Shown: positions 36,724-44,906, numbered from the stretch's first letter. The stretch: 64,000 nucleotides of DNA from Afipia sp. (GCA_017308595.1 JAFKER010000005.1:1002950-1066949), one strand, 5' to 3'. Numbers and translations: made by a program. The notes: generated by a model from the letters alone, not told the origin.

Positions 36724-37038
36724 TCAGGCGACAACTTTCAGGCCGATAATCCCGGCAACAATCAGTCCGATACAGGCGATGCGGAGCGCTGTGGCAGGGT
36801 CGCCAAACAGCCAGATACCGAGGATGGCGGTCCCAACAGAACCAATGCCGGTCCAGACCGCATAGGCGGTGCCGACGGGTAATGTCTTCAGCGACAGGCC
36901 GAGCAGGGCGACGCTGGCGATCATGCAGGCAATCGTCAGCACTGACGGCATCAGCCTGGTAAAGCCCTCGGTATATTTCAGGCCGATAGCCCAGCCGACT
37001 TCCAGCAAACCCGCAATAAACAGCATTGACCATGCCAT
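36724..37038 (-). CDS. gdx: SMR family guanidinium exporter (SugE/Gdx type)
   Basis: The 104-residue protein has four predicted helices and belongs to the small multidrug resistance family. The central Glu is in [20 protein letters not shown]; the GLKYTEGF sequence is the signature of the SugE/Gdx branch rather than of EmrE-type drug pumps. Gdx proteins export guanidinium ion in exchange for protons as antiparallel dimers. The call is strongly supported by a guanidine-II riboswitch in its leader (37056-37105). ATG at 37038 is used because GGAG at 37049-37052 precedes it by ten bases, directly after the second riboswitch hairpin. Confidence 0.92.
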   Translation of the reverse strand: MAWSMLFIAGLLEVGWAIGLKYTEGFTRLMPSVLTIACMIASVALLGLSLKTLPVGTAYAVWTGIGSVGTAILGIWLFGDPATALRIACIGLIVAGIIGLKVVA

Positions 37039-37055
37039 GGCGTAATTTCTCCATA

Positions 37056-37105
37056 GCAGGGTCGTCCCTGCGGATGATGTGGGATGAATCGAGGTCGTCC
37101 CCGAC
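37056..37105 (-). promoter_or_regulatory. Guanidine-II (mini-ykkC) riboswitch upstream of gdx
   Basis: On the minus strand two hairpins with identical ACGA loops lie in tandem. The first (37105-37088) is GTCGGGG-ACGA-CCTCGAT with two G-U pairs; the second (37071-37056) is GCAGGG-ACGA-CCCTGC, perfect. A 16-base linker separates them, and the Shine-Dalgarno GGAG follows the second by three bases. Two hairpins with ACGR loops just before the ribosome-binding site define the guanidine-II class, in which guanidine binding brings the loops together and frees the ribosome site. The downstream gene is the expected exporter. Confidence 0.9.
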
Positions 37106-37198
37106 GGTCTCAATATGTCTCAATGGCGAAGAAGATGCAAGTGCATGAAAATCAAATACCCTTGATCCCGCCGTGTTTCTTTGTCACACGCTCGCACC

Positions 37199-38815
37199 AT
37201 GTCCGATACCGCCATTGCCGCCGAATCTCCGCTGACGCCGCTTGCCGAAGAAGTGGCGCGACGGCGCACGTTCGCAATCATCTCGCATCCTGACGCCGGC
37301 AAGACCACGCTGACCGAAAAGCTGCTGTTGTTTGGCGGTGCGATCAATCTTGCTGGGCAGGTGAAGGCCAAGGGCGAGCGCCGCAACACGCGCTCTGACT
37401 GGATGAAGATCGAGCGTGAGCGCGGCATCTCCGTCGTGACATCGGTGATGACCTTCGAGTTCCAGAACCTTGTCTTCAATCTACTCGATACGCCGGGCCA
37501 CGAAGACTTTTCGGAGGATACCTATCGCACGCTGACCGCGGTGGACTCCGCCGTCATGGTGATCGACGCCGCGAAAGGCATCGAGGCGCGCACGCTGAAG
37601 CTGATCGAGGTGTGCCGCCTGCGCGATATTCCGATCATCACCTTCATCAACAAGATGGATCGCGAGAGCCGCGACGTGTTCGATCTCCTCGATGAGATCG
37701 AGAAGACGCTGGCGCTCGATACGACGCCGATCAATTGGCCCGTCGGCCGTGGCCGCGATTTCATGGGGACCTATGACATCGAAACCGGCGGCATCCGGCT
37801 GCTGGAAGGCGGCGGCGCCAAAACCGGTGCCGCGGAGAAAATCGAGATTGCCGAATTGGCTGGACGTAACGCCAATCTCGATGCCAACGAAATCGCGGAC
37901 GAGCTTGAACTGGTGAAGGAGGCTTCGAAGCCGTTCGACCTGCAGTCGTTCCGCGAGGGTCACATGACCCCGGTCTATTTCGGCAGCGCGCTGCGGAATT
38001 TCGGTGTCGGCGATCTTCTCGAAGGTCTCGGCCGCTTCGCGCCTTCGCCGCGCGCGCAGGACGCAGATAAGCGCAAGGTCGAAGCCGACGATCCGAAGAT
38101 GAGTGCGTTCGTATTCAAGATTCAAGCGAACATGGATCCGAACCATCGCGACCGCATCGCGTTCGCGCGGCTGTGCTCTGGCAAGCTGACACGCGGCATG
38201 AAAGCCAAACTGGTGCGCACCGGCAAGGCGATCCCGCTGTCGTCGCCGCAATTCTTTTTCGCGCAGGATCGCGCCATTGCCGACGAAGCCTTTGCGGGCG
38301 ATGTGGTCGGTATTCCCAACCATGGCACGCTGCGGATCGGCGATACGCTGACCGAGGGCGAGGACATTACCTTCGTCGGCGTGCCATCGTTTGCGCCTGA
38401 AATCGTGCGCCGCGTGCGGCTCACCGACGCGATGAAGGCCAAGAAACTCAAAGAAGCCTTGCAGCAGATGTCGGAAGAGGGCGTTGTGCAGGTGTTCCGT
38501 CCGCGCGATGGTGCGCCCGCGCTGGTCGGTGTGGTCGGCATGTTGCAGCTCGATGTGCTGAAGGCGCGGCTCGATGCCGAGTATTCGCTGCCGGTGGATT
38601 TCGAGATCAGCGAGTTTCAGCTCGCGCGGTGGATCTCGTCGGATGACCGCAAGAAGCTCGACGCCTTCATGACGGCGAACAATTCCGGCGTTGCCGATGA
38701 TGTCGACAATGATCCCGTCTTCCTCGCCAAGAACGAGTTCTATCTCGGCTATACCCGCGAGCGCGCCGAGGGCATTGTGTTCTCATCCGTCAAGGATGTG
38801 AAGAAGAAGGCGTAA
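37199..38815 (+). CDS. prfC: Peptide chain release factor 3
   Basis: The 538-residue GTPase recycles release factors RF1/RF2 from the ribosome after termination. The G domain shows P-loop SHPDAGKTTLTEKLLLFG, KIERERGISVVTSVM, DTPGHEDFSEDTYRTL and NKMDRESRDVFDLLDEIE, all typical of RF3 rather than EF-G. Domains II and III follow (NMDPNHRDRIAFARLCSGK, EEGVVQVFRPRDGAPALVGVVG). ATG at 37199 is chosen over a TTG 18 bases upstream. It is divergent from gdx. Confidence 0.96.
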   Translation: MSDTAIAAESPLTPLAEEVARRRTFAIISHPDAGKTTLTEKLLLFGGAINLAGQVKAKGERRNTRSDWMKIERERGISVVTSVMTFEFQNLVFNLLDTPGHEDFSEDTYRTLTAVDSAVMVIDAAKGIEARTLKLIEVCRLRDIPIITFINKMDRESRDVFDLLDEIEKTLALDTTPINWPVGRGRDFMGTYDIETGGIRLLEGGGAKTGAAEKIEIAELAGRNANLDANEIADELELVKEASKPFDLQSFREGHMTPVYFGSALRNFGVGDLLEGLGRFAPSPRAQDADKRKVEADDPKMSAFVFKIQANMDPNHRDRIAFARLCSGKLTRGMKAKLVRTGKAIPLSSPQFFFAQDRAIADEAFAGDVVGIPNHGTLRIGDTLTEGEDITFVGVPSFAPEIVRRVRLTDAMKAKKLKEALQQMSEEGVVQVFRPRDGAPALVGVVGMLQLDVLKARLDAEYSLPVDFEISEFQLARWISSDDRKKLDAFMTANNSGVADDVDNDPVFLAKNEFYLGYTRERAEGIVFSSVKDVKKKA

Positions 38816-38846
38816 GTTGCGAGAACGGTTGAACCGATCTCGCAAC
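38816..38846. terminator. Hairpin after prfC
   Basis: A nine-bp stem (GTTGCGAGA at 38816-38824 and TCTCGCAAC at 38838-38846) carries an inner four-bp stem (CGGT/ACCG) with loop TGA. It begins right after the prfC stop and separates it from a convergent gene. There is no T-run. Confidence 0.55.
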
Positions 38847-38862
38847 GTCACACAGGCCTAAG

Positions 38863-39183
38863 TTATTTCCAGCCACCGCCGGGCAGCGGACCGTGATACG
38901 GCGTGTTGCGGCAATGGCCCCATGGGCCGCGCCAATAGCCGTCCGGGCAGCCGAACACTTCATGTGGAGGCGGCTGATAGTAACCGTTTGGCAGGCGGCC
39001 GTAGAAAGGAGTGGTGCGACATCCGCCGTAAGGGCCGCGCCATGCGTTGGGGCCGCATCCGCCCGCGACGGATTCTGTCAGAGCGGGCGCTGTAAGGTTA
39101 GGCTGAACCGGAACTGCGTTGGCGGGTGCCGAAGCGACGAGAGCGGCGGCGAAAGCCGCAAGTGCGGCAAGTCGTAGAGACAT
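38863..39183 (-). CDS. Small secreted Gly/Pro/Cys-rich protein (GCG_CRPN-like)
   Basis: The 106-residue protein has a signal peptide (MSLRLAALAAFAAALVASAPANA, cleavage after ANA). The mature part holds two imperfect copies of one unit: GCGPNAWRGPYGGCRTTPFYG and GCPDGYWRGPWGHCRNTPYHG, each with two Cys. The GCGPNxxRGPxGGCR pattern resembles the 'GCG_CRPN prefix' family seen in Bradyrhizobium relatives; its role is not known. It is probably periplasmic or exported and may form disulphides. ATG at 39183 has GGAG six bases upstream; another ATG 12 bases upstream lacks one. Confidence 0.75.
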   Translation of the reverse strand: MSLRLAALAAFAAALVASAPANAVPVQPNLTAPALTESVAGGCGPNAWRGPYGGCRTTPFYGRLPNGYYQPPPHEVFGCPDGYWRGPWGHCRNTPYHGPLPGGGWK

Positions 39184-39398
39184 ACATGGCTCCATAATAA
39201 AAAAGACGATTAAGAAAAACGGCGGAAATCCTGAGGCCGTAACAGCGGCAAGACTTTCGCCTGCGATACAACAACAAGAGCGAGTTTAGGGGCGGTTAAA
39301 AGTTCAACGCAAGTTGAACCTGTTTGCATCTTTCTGCGGCCAATGGGCGGGTCTGGTTTTCGATGTTAATGATCTCGCGCTGGCGATAGGCAGGAACC

Positions 39399-39671
39399 AT
39401 GAGCGATCAGCAGCAAGTGCGGGGGCCGCGAGATATGCCCGAACAACGGCAACGCGTTGCTTCGCTGCTGCTTAAGTTGTCGCCATTGATGTTTGTGCTT
39501 TGCTATGTGCTCGCTGTCGTGCAGGGCGCAAAATGGCAGCAATCGCTGCTGATCGCCGTCGTTGGTACACTGATGTGTCTTGGCGCGGCGGGGGTTTACA
39601 AACTTCGCGGATCGAAATCCGCGGATGACCTTGTCTGGCTCAACATCCTGCTGCGGTTGTTTGTGCGTTAG
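39399..39671 (+). CDS. Hypothetical small membrane protein
   Basis: The 90-residue protein has a hydrophilic start (MSDQQQVRGPRDMPEQRQRV) and two predicted membrane helices (LSPLMFVLCYVLAVVQG and QSLLIAVVGTLMCLGAAGVY). The C-terminus is DDLVWLNILLRLFVR. No family is recognised. ATG at 39399 follows AGGCAGGAACC. It overlaps the convergent SRPBCC gene by four bases. An inverted repeat (GTTCAA-6-TTGAAC, 39302-39319) lies upstream of it. Confidence 0.6.
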   Translation: MSDQQQVRGPRDMPEQRQRVASLLLKLSPLMFVLCYVLAVVQGAKWQQSLLIAVVGTLMCLGAAGVYKLRGSKSADDLVWLNILLRLFVR

Positions 39672-40132
39672 CCTTTTGAGCCTGCACGCTTCTCGACATT
39701 CGCTTTGATATTGCCAAGGCCGATGGCGGCTTCGGCATCCATGTTGGCGATCTGTTCGTCGGTCGGCGGTTTCTTGCGGGCTGGATTGCGCAGGGTGCGG
39801 GTAAATTTCGTGCCGCCATCCACCTCGTCGCAGGTGTACTGAACCACGATAGGGCCGATGAAGGTGGTCTCGGCCTGCACGATCCACAGCTTCGGGCTGA
39901 TACAGGAGCGCACGATCCAGTTCAGCGAAACCTCGCCGGAGCGGATGTGCCATTTCTCATGAAACAGTTCGCCGGTCTCGAGCGGGCGGTTTTCGCTATC
40001 GATGTGATGCGAGGCTGCGAGCCACTCGGGCCAGGACTGCGGGTTGGTCACGTAGTCGAACACCGCCTTCGCAGGCGCATTGATAACAATGTCATGGCTG
40101 CGTTCGAAAGCGACAGTAGCGGGGGTATTCAT
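39668..40132 (-). CDS. SRPBCC family protein (polyketide cyclase/dehydrase-like)
   Basis: The 154-residue protein begins VAFERSHDIVINAPAKAVFDYVTNPQSWPEWLAASHHID, the typical first strand and helix of SRPBCC (START-like) proteins. It continues with GEVSLNWIVRSCISPKLWIVQAETTFIGPIVVQYTCDEVDGG and TRTLRNPARKKPP. A ligand-binding or cyclase-like role is possible; the real function is unknown. It stands just upstream of (in the reading sense, after) the Bug-family gene on the same strand, 36 bases apart, and may be cotranscribed with it. Confidence 0.8.
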   Translation of the reverse strand: MNTPATVAFERSHDIVINAPAKAVFDYVTNPQSWPEWLAASHHIDSENRPLETGELFHEKWHIRSGEVSLNWIVRSCISPKLWIVQAETTFIGPIVVQYTCDEVDGGTKFTRTLRNPARKKPPTDEQIANMDAEAAIGLGNIKANVEKRAGSKG

Positions 40133-40168
40133 GGCGTTCCTCTTTGTTTTGTTCGCTCACCGGACCTT

Positions 40169-41143
40169 TTAATTGATCCGGATATCGCCCCGTTTGATCA
40201 CATCGGACCACAGCCTGATCTCCGCGTCCATCCGAGCGCGCAGGGTCTGTGGCGCGGAGGGAATTGGCTCCATCAGCTGCGTTTCCAGCCGCTCACGCAC
40301 GCTGGGTTTGGTCAGGATGTCGCGCACCTCGTCGTTAATCTGGGCAATCGTCGCAGGCGCCGTGCCCGCCGGCGCGATCAACGCGTTCCATGCATCGGAT
40401 TCCACGTCGATCCCGGACTCCTTCAGCGTCGGCACATCCGGCAGAAAGCGCGAGCGTTGTGCGGTGGCGACCGCGAGGATCTTCACCTTTCCGTCCGCAA
40501 GTTGCGGTGTCACCGCGATCGCAGGCAGGCACGCCGCCTGCACATCGCCGCGGATGACGGCGGTGATCGCCTGCGGTGATCCGCCGTAGGGGATATGGAC
40601 CATGGTTGTGCCCGCGCGCTGCGCGATCGCTTCCATCGTCAGATGCGAGAGCGATCCCGCGCCGATCGAACCGAAGGCGAGTTTTGCGCCGTCACGTTTC
40701 AGTGCGGTGATAAAGTCGGCGACAGAGTTGATGTTGAGGCTTGCCGGAACCACCAGCACGCTCGGCAACGATGTCAACATGGTGATCGGCGCGATGTCTT
40801 TCGCGGGATCGTAAGGCAGTTTTGAAAACAGCAGCGTGTTGATGGCGAGCGGCCCGCCGAGGCTGATGCCGATGGTGCCGCCGTCGGGTGAAGCCTTGGC
40901 GACGGCGTCGGTGCCGATATTGCCGCCCGCACCGGGCTTGTTCTCGACAATGAAACTCGCGCCGGGATGGCGCATCTGAAGATCGTCGGCGATGATCCGT
41001 CCGACCAGATCGGGTGTTGATCCGGGCGCATAGGGCACGATGATTTTCACGATTTTGGGGGGCCATGCGGGATCGGCCGCGCGGGCTTGCGGCATGGGCG
41101 CGGCGAGGACCAGCGCAAGGGCGGCGATTGCAAGGGATTTCAT
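40169..41143 (-). CDS. Bug-family tripartite tricarboxylate transporter substrate-binding protein
   Basis: The 324-residue protein has a signal peptide (MKSLAIAALALVLAAPMPQARA) and the Bug/TctC fold: KIVKIIVPYAPGSTPDLVGRIIADDL, ASFIVENKPGAGGNIGTDAVAKASPDG, and MVHIPYGGSPQAITAVIRGDVQ. Such periplasmic proteins capture carboxylates; many are encoded without TctAB membrane subunits, as here. No transporter membrane gene is adjacent. ATG at 41143 begins the signal peptide; an ATG 57 bases upstream would add non-signal residues. Confidence 0.9.
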   Translation of the reverse strand: MKSLAIAALALVLAAPMPQARAADPAWPPKIVKIIVPYAPGSTPDLVGRIIADDLQMRHPGASFIVENKPGAGGNIGTDAVAKASPDGGTIGISLGGPLAINTLLFSKLPYDPAKDIAPITMLTSLPSVLVVPASLNINSVADFITALKRDGAKLAFGSIGAGSLSHLTMEAIAQRAGTTMVHIPYGGSPQAITAVIRGDVQAACLPAIAVTPQLADGKVKILAVATAQRSRFLPDVPTLKESGIDVESDAWNALIAPAGTAPATIAQINDEVRDILTKPSVRERLETQLMEPIPSAPQTLRARMDAEIRLWSDVIKRGDIRIN

Positions 41144-41322
41144 GGATTCGGCAAGGATCGGAGCAGGGTTGCGATGCGGAAGCGGCATTGCGCGCCGCAC
41201 CCTAAAAGTGATACCGGGGCACAGCGCAGCCGGACATTAACAGGCTCGCGCGCGGGGTGGAATGTGCCGGAAAGCGGGGGCTGAAAACCGCTGCGGGCAG
41301 GTCGAGAGGAAGAGGCGGCAAT

Positions 41323-41907
41323 ATGGGTTTGTTGATCCTGATCGCCGGACTGGCGTTGTTCCTCGGCGTTCATACGCTGACCACGCTGCGCGGCCCGCGC
41401 GCCAAGGTCATCGCCCGGCTTGGCGAGGGCGGCTACAAAATTCTCTACACGCTGGTGTCGTTTGCGGGCCTTGCGCTGATCGCGTGGGGGTTCAGCGTCT
41501 ACCGTGCCACGGGCTGGATCAATGTCTGGTATCCGCCGGTCGCGCTGCGGCATCTCGTACTGGCGTTGATGCTGCCTGCGGTGATCCTCGTCGTGGCCTC
41601 CTATATCCGTGGCCGGATTTACACCACGGTAAAGCATCCGATGCTTGCTGGCGTGAAGCTGTGGGCGCTTCTGCACCTTCTTGCCAATGGCGATCTCGGA
41701 TCGATCATCCTGTTCGGCTCGATACTGGCCTGGGCGGTCTATGATCGCATCTCGCTCAAGCGCCGCGAAGATCCAGGTGCTCCTCCGATTCCTGTCGGCG
41801 GTGCCAGCAACGATCTGATCGCCGTCGCGGTCGGCGTCGTGGTCTACGCCGCGCTGGCCTTCGCATTTCATCCTCTCGTGATCGGCGTCCCTGTGATTGG
41901 AGCTTAA
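41323..41907 (+). CDS. NnrU family membrane protein
   Basis: The 194-residue protein has about six predicted membrane helices and matches the NnrU family: MGLLILIAGLALFLGVHTLTTLRGPRAKVI at the start, YKILYTLVSFAGLALIAWGFSVYR, and IRGRIYTTVKHPMLAGVKLWALLHLLANGDLGS with the conserved His. NnrU was found beside denitrification genes in Rhodobacter and is related to isoprenylcysteine methyltransferase-like and 15-cis-zeta-carotene isomerase proteins; its function here is open. The panB gene starts three bases after its stop. Confidence 0.87.
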   Translation: MGLLILIAGLALFLGVHTLTTLRGPRAKVIARLGEGGYKILYTLVSFAGLALIAWGFSVYRATGWINVWYPPVALRHLVLALMLPAVILVVASYIRGRIYTTVKHPMLAGVKLWALLHLLANGDLGSIILFGSILAWAVYDRISLKRREDPGAPPIPVGGASNDLIAVAVGVVVYAALAFAFHPLVIGVPVIGA

Positions 41908-41910
41908 GAC

Positions 41911-42759
41911 ATGTCCGTGCAATCAGCCGTCAAGCGCAAGACCGCGCCAGATATTCTCAAGCGCAAGGGCGGCGACCCGATCGTGATGCTGACGGCCTAT
42001 CACGCGCATACCGCGCGTCTGGTCGACAAGTATTGCGACGTCATCCTCGTGGGCGACTCGCTCGGCAACGTGATGCACGGATTCGAGACCACGGTGCCCG
42101 TGACGCTCGACATGATGATCCTTCAGGGTCATGCGGTGATGCGTGGCTCGCAGGAGGCGCTTGTCGTGGTGGACATGCCGTTCGGCTCTTACGAGGCTTC
42201 AAAAGAGCAGGCGTTTCATTCGGCTGTGCGCATCATGAAGGAGACCCATTGCGGCGCGGTGAAAATGGAAGGCGGCGTGCGCATGGCCGAGACCATCGAA
42301 TTTCTCACCACGCGCGGGATTCCGGTGATGGGCCATATCGGCCTGACGCCGCAATCGATCAACACCCTCGGCAGTTTCAAATCGCAGGGCAAAGACGAGG
42401 CGATCAAGATTGCTGCGGGCGAGAACGCCAGCGGGCCGTTTCAGGACGACGCGCGCGCGGTGGCGCAAGCGGGGGCATTTTCGATTGTGGTGGAAGCTGT
42501 AGCCGAGCCGCTGGCACGCCGCATCACGGAGATCGTGTCGGTGCCGACGATCGGTATCGGCGCCAGCAATGCCTGCGACGGCCAGGTTCTGGTACTGGAA
42601 GATATGCTGGGCCTGTCTCCGTGGGTGCCGAAATTCGTCAAGCGTTACGGCAATCTCGGGCCGGGCATCGAAGCGGCGATTCAGGACTACGCGAAGGAAG
42701 TACGCTCGCGCGCGTTTCCGGGGCCGGAGCATGTCTACGGCATCAAGCCGAAGGGCTGA
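41911..42759 (+). CDS. panB: 3-methyl-2-oxobutanoate hydroxymethyltransferase
   Basis: The 282-residue enzyme transfers a hydroxymethyl group from methylene-tetrahydrofolate to alpha-ketoisovalerate, giving ketopantoate, the first committed step of pantothenate and CoA synthesis. Signatures are [39 protein letters not shown] with the Mg-binding Asp, [16 protein letters not shown], and [21 protein letters not shown]. It starts three bases after the NnrU-like gene, so they are probably cotranscribed. panC is not in the window. Confidence 0.95.
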   Translation: MSVQSAVKRKTAPDILKRKGGDPIVMLTAYHAHTARLVDKYCDVILVGDSLGNVMHGFETTVPVTLDMMILQGHAVMRGSQEALVVVDMPFGSYEASKEQAFHSAVRIMKETHCGAVKMEGGVRMAETIEFLTTRGIPVMGHIGLTPQSINTLGSFKSQGKDEAIKIAAGENASGPFQDDARAVAQAGAFSIVVEAVAEPLARRITEIVSVPTIGIGASNACDGQVLVLEDMLGLSPWVPKFVKRYGNLGPGIEAAIQDYAKEVRSRAFPGPEHVYGIKPKG

Positions 42760-42812
42760 CCATCGCTGAAAAGCTTGCTCCGGATTTGAACCCGGAGCTT
42801 TCCGCGCGCGAC

Positions 42813-42844
42813 CCACCATTGGGACATGTTGCTCCCTGTGGTGG
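42813..42844 (+). promoter_or_regulatory. Inverted repeat overlapping the AraC-type gene's ribosome-binding site
   Basis: CCACCA (42813-42818) and TGGTGG (42839-42844) form an outer stem; GGGA (42821-42824) and TCCC (42833-42836) form an inner stem around an eight-base loop. The 3' arm contains GGTGG, the only plausible Shine-Dalgarno of the gene starting at 42852. It could serve as a regulator-binding site or RNA hairpin that hides the ribosome site. Confidence 0.4.
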
Positions 42845-42851
42845 ATGATAC

Positions 42852-43232
42852 ATGGAAGACGGTTTCTTCATTACGCGCGGTGCGCGCCTCGGCGCGATCA
42901 AGTCGTTCATTCTGAGCAGGATCGACAATCCCGAGCTTTGCCTCGACGACGTCGCGGCTCATCAGGACATTTCATCGAGTTATGTCCGCAAACTGTTCGC
43001 GGCGGAGGGGGCGAAGTTTACGTCCTTCGTACTCGAGACACGCCTGCAGAAAGTTTTGCAGATGCTGGCTGATCCGGAGTCGCGCGGGCACCCCATCAGC
43101 GTTATCGCGCTGAAATGCGGCTTCAACGATATTTCCTATTTCAACCGGGTATTCCGCAAGCGTTACGGCTGTACGCCGTCGGACCTTCGCTACGGCCGCG
43201 TACCCGACGCCCGGCTTACAGCAAACGGCTGA
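42852..43232 (+). CDS. AraC-type regulator consisting only of the DNA-binding domain
   Basis: The 126-residue protein consists of the double helix-turn-helix of AraC/XylS proteins. The first HTH is LCLDDVAAHQDISSSYVRKLF and the second ISVIALKCGFNDISYFNRVFRKRYGCTPSDLR, the latter the PROSITE-type AraC signature. There is no ligand-binding or dimerisation domain, unlike the usual 250-300 residues. It is a stand-alone, SoxS/MarA-like activator or repressor whose level alone may set its activity. It follows panB by 92 bases and converges with a small hypothetical gene, overlapping it by 17 bases. Confidence 0.85.
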   Translation: MEDGFFITRGARLGAIKSFILSRIDNPELCLDDVAAHQDISSSYVRKLFAAEGAKFTSFVLETRLQKVLQMLADPESRGHPISVIALKCGFNDISYFNRVFRKRYGCTPSDLRYGRVPDARLTANG

Positions 43233-43422
43233 GCTGTTCTTCGGTCGCGATCCGCTCGACATTTTCGGTCTTGCTGCGGATGCGGTAACGCAGGCGTCCG
43301 TCGGCTTCGATCGGCATACAGCCCACGATCGTGTAGACACTCTGCTGGACCTTCTCGGCGCGGCCCTGAGGCCCCTGACCCTGATGAAGCACGTCGTCGT
43401 TGATCGCAAAGGTGTGTGACAT
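43216..43422 (-). CDS. Conserved hypothetical small protein
   Basis: The 68-residue protein reads SHTFAINDDVLHQGQGPQG, then EKVQQSVYTIVGCMPIEADG, then RLRYRIRSKTENVERIATEEQLSRLL. The pattern looks like a small beta-rich domain of SH3-like type. It has no signal peptide or membrane helix. No function is known to me. ATG at 43422 has GGAG-type purines in CAGGAGATTCC directly upstream on the coding strand, a good Shine-Dalgarno. It overlaps the end of the AraC-type gene. Confidence 0.7.
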   Translation of the reverse strand: MSHTFAINDDVLHQGQGPQGRAEKVQQSVYTIVGCMPIEADGRLRYRIRSKTENVERIATEEQLSRLL

Positions 43423-43639
43423 GGAATCTCCTGATGGGGCGGGTTGTAGCAGCCGGTCGGGGTAAAGCAATGACAAGAGGGCGCTCCCGAATAGCGTTAA
43501 CGCTTTGATCCGGCTGACTTTGCCTTGTCAGCGCCATACCGGTACTGTATCGCCGCCGTCATATCGGGGGAGCCGCGCCAGCCGCGCGGCTGACGACGGT
43601 TTCACATGTTTTCCAGAACAGACCGGGCGGGACAGTTAA

Positions 43640-44293
43640 GTGTCTGAAATATTTAATGAAATTGACGAAGACTTGCGCCGTGAGCAATTCAAGAAGCTCT
43701 GGGACAAGTATTCGTTCGTCGTGATCGCGGCCGCGATTCTCATTGTTGCCGGCGTCGGTGGCTGGCGCGGCTACCAATACCTCGAGGCCAAGAAGGCTGC
43801 GGAAGCCGGGTCGGCCTTCGAGGCCGCCGTCGCGCTGTCCGAGCAGGGCAAAAAGGCTGAGGCCGAGGCCGCCTTCACCAAGATCGCGACCGAAGGGACC
43901 AAGGGCTACCAGGCTCTCGCGCGGCTGCGTGCCGCTGCTGACGCTGCCGCAGCCGATCCGAAGGCTGCCGCGAAACTCTACGATAGCATCGCTGCCGATC
44001 CGAGCATTTCGGTGACCGAGCAGGATTTGGCCCGCATCCGCGCCGCCAGCCTTGTGATGGAAACCGAGTCCTACGCGGACATGCTCAAGCGCCTTGAAGC
44101 CGCGACCGCCGAGGGCCGTACATTCCGCCACACGGCGCGTGAGCTGCTGGCGCTTTCGGCCTACCGCACAAATGATGCCACCGCTGCGCGCCTGTGGCTC
44201 GACATGATCGGCAACGATGCGCGCACGCCCGCTAGCATGCGCAGCCGCGCTGAAGCCTTGCAGGCCTTGCTGCCGCCCGCCGCGAAAAGCTGA
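43640..44293 (+). CDS. YfgM-like membrane-anchored TPR-type protein
   Basis: The 217-residue protein has a short cytoplasmic start (SEIFNEIDEDLRREQFKKLWDKY), one membrane helix (SFVVIAAAILIVAGVGGWRGY), and a helical periplasmic part built from tetratricopeptide-like repeats (AAEAGSAFEAAVALSEQGKKAEAEAAF). This is the YfgM/TPR_21 family, periplasmic chaperone partners of the Sec translocon in E. coli. It starts at GTG 43640 after GGGCGGGACAGTTAA. It is followed by a lipoprotein gene and der, the order yfgM-bamB-der known from proteobacteria. Confidence 0.85.
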   Translation: MSEIFNEIDEDLRREQFKKLWDKYSFVVIAAAILIVAGVGGWRGYQYLEAKKAAEAGSAFEAAVALSEQGKKAEAEAAFTKIATEGTKGYQALARLRAAADAAAADPKAAAKLYDSIAADPSISVTEQDLARIRAASLVMETESYADMLKRLEAATAEGRTFRHTARELLALSAYRTNDATAARLWLDMIGNDARTPASMRSRAEALQALLPPAAKS

Positions 44294-44305
44294 AACGAGA
44301 CGTCG

Positions 44306-44818
44306 ATGCGCCGCTCGCAACGCCTGATTGCCGCCACTGTCCTTGCCGCGATGTCTGTCGTGCTTGCGGGCTGTTCCAGCGGTAATTTCGATCCGACCGA
44401 CATGATGGACTGGTTCGACACCAAGAAGAAGCTGCCGGGCGATCGCCGGCCGGTCTTCCCTGAGGGTGTCCCGGGCGTCGAACAGGGCGTGCCGCGCGAC
44501 ATGTACAAGGGCTCACACCAGCAACAGGAGGCTCCGCCGCCGGTTGCCGAGGCCCCGCCGCCTGCGCCGGAGCCGAAAAGGTCTGCCCGGTCTGCGGCGA
44601 ATGAAGCCGATCCGTTCCCGAAACCGGTGGACGAGGCTAACCCGCCGAAGATGAAGAAGCCGAAGCGCCGAAGCACGACCGTGCCGGACGCCGCCGAGCA
44701 GCCAGCGCCTGCGCCGCAGCGGCAGCAGGCGGCTCCGGCGCAGCAGGCGGCGCCTCCTCAACAGCAGCCTCCGTCGTCCTTCCCGGCGCCGTTGCCGAGC
44801 GGGGGCTTTGCGCGCTGA
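44306..44818 (+). CDS. Short Pro/Gln/Ala-rich lipoprotein in the BamB position
   Basis: The 170-residue protein has a lipoprotein signal peptide with lipobox VLAGC (Cys 23) and a segment SSGNFDPTDMMDWFDTKKKLPGDRRPVF. The KLPGDRRPVF part recalls the linker after the lipobox in alphaproteobacterial BamB proteins (pattern LPGxR). The remaining 120 residues are Pro-, Ala- and Gln-rich with Lys/Arg patches and are probably disordered; there are no beta-propeller repeats. It stands between a yfgM-like gene and der, where bamB is usually found. So it may be a reduced BamB-derived lipoprotein or an unrelated replacement. Function is unknown. Confidence 0.75.
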   Translation: MRRSQRLIAATVLAAMSVVLAGCSSGNFDPTDMMDWFDTKKKLPGDRRPVFPEGVPGVEQGVPRDMYKGSHQQQEAPPPVAEAPPPAPEPKRSARSAANEADPFPKPVDEANPPKMKKPKRRSTTVPDAAEQPAPAPQRQQAAPAQQAAPPQQQPPSSFPAPLPSGGFAR

Positions 44819-44906
44819 TCGCTTCGCGTTTTCACGGCGGGTTCTTGATCCGCACTCTTTGATCCCTTTATTGACATGAGGTCCGTAAGGGGCGAACGGA
44901 TTCCTT

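Noticed and set aside
43571-43591. Hairpin AGCCGCGC-CAGCC-GCGCGGCT before the YfgM-like gene
   Set aside because: A good stem but without a T-run, regulatory partner or known motif; likely a chance GC-rich palindrome or a remnant repeat.
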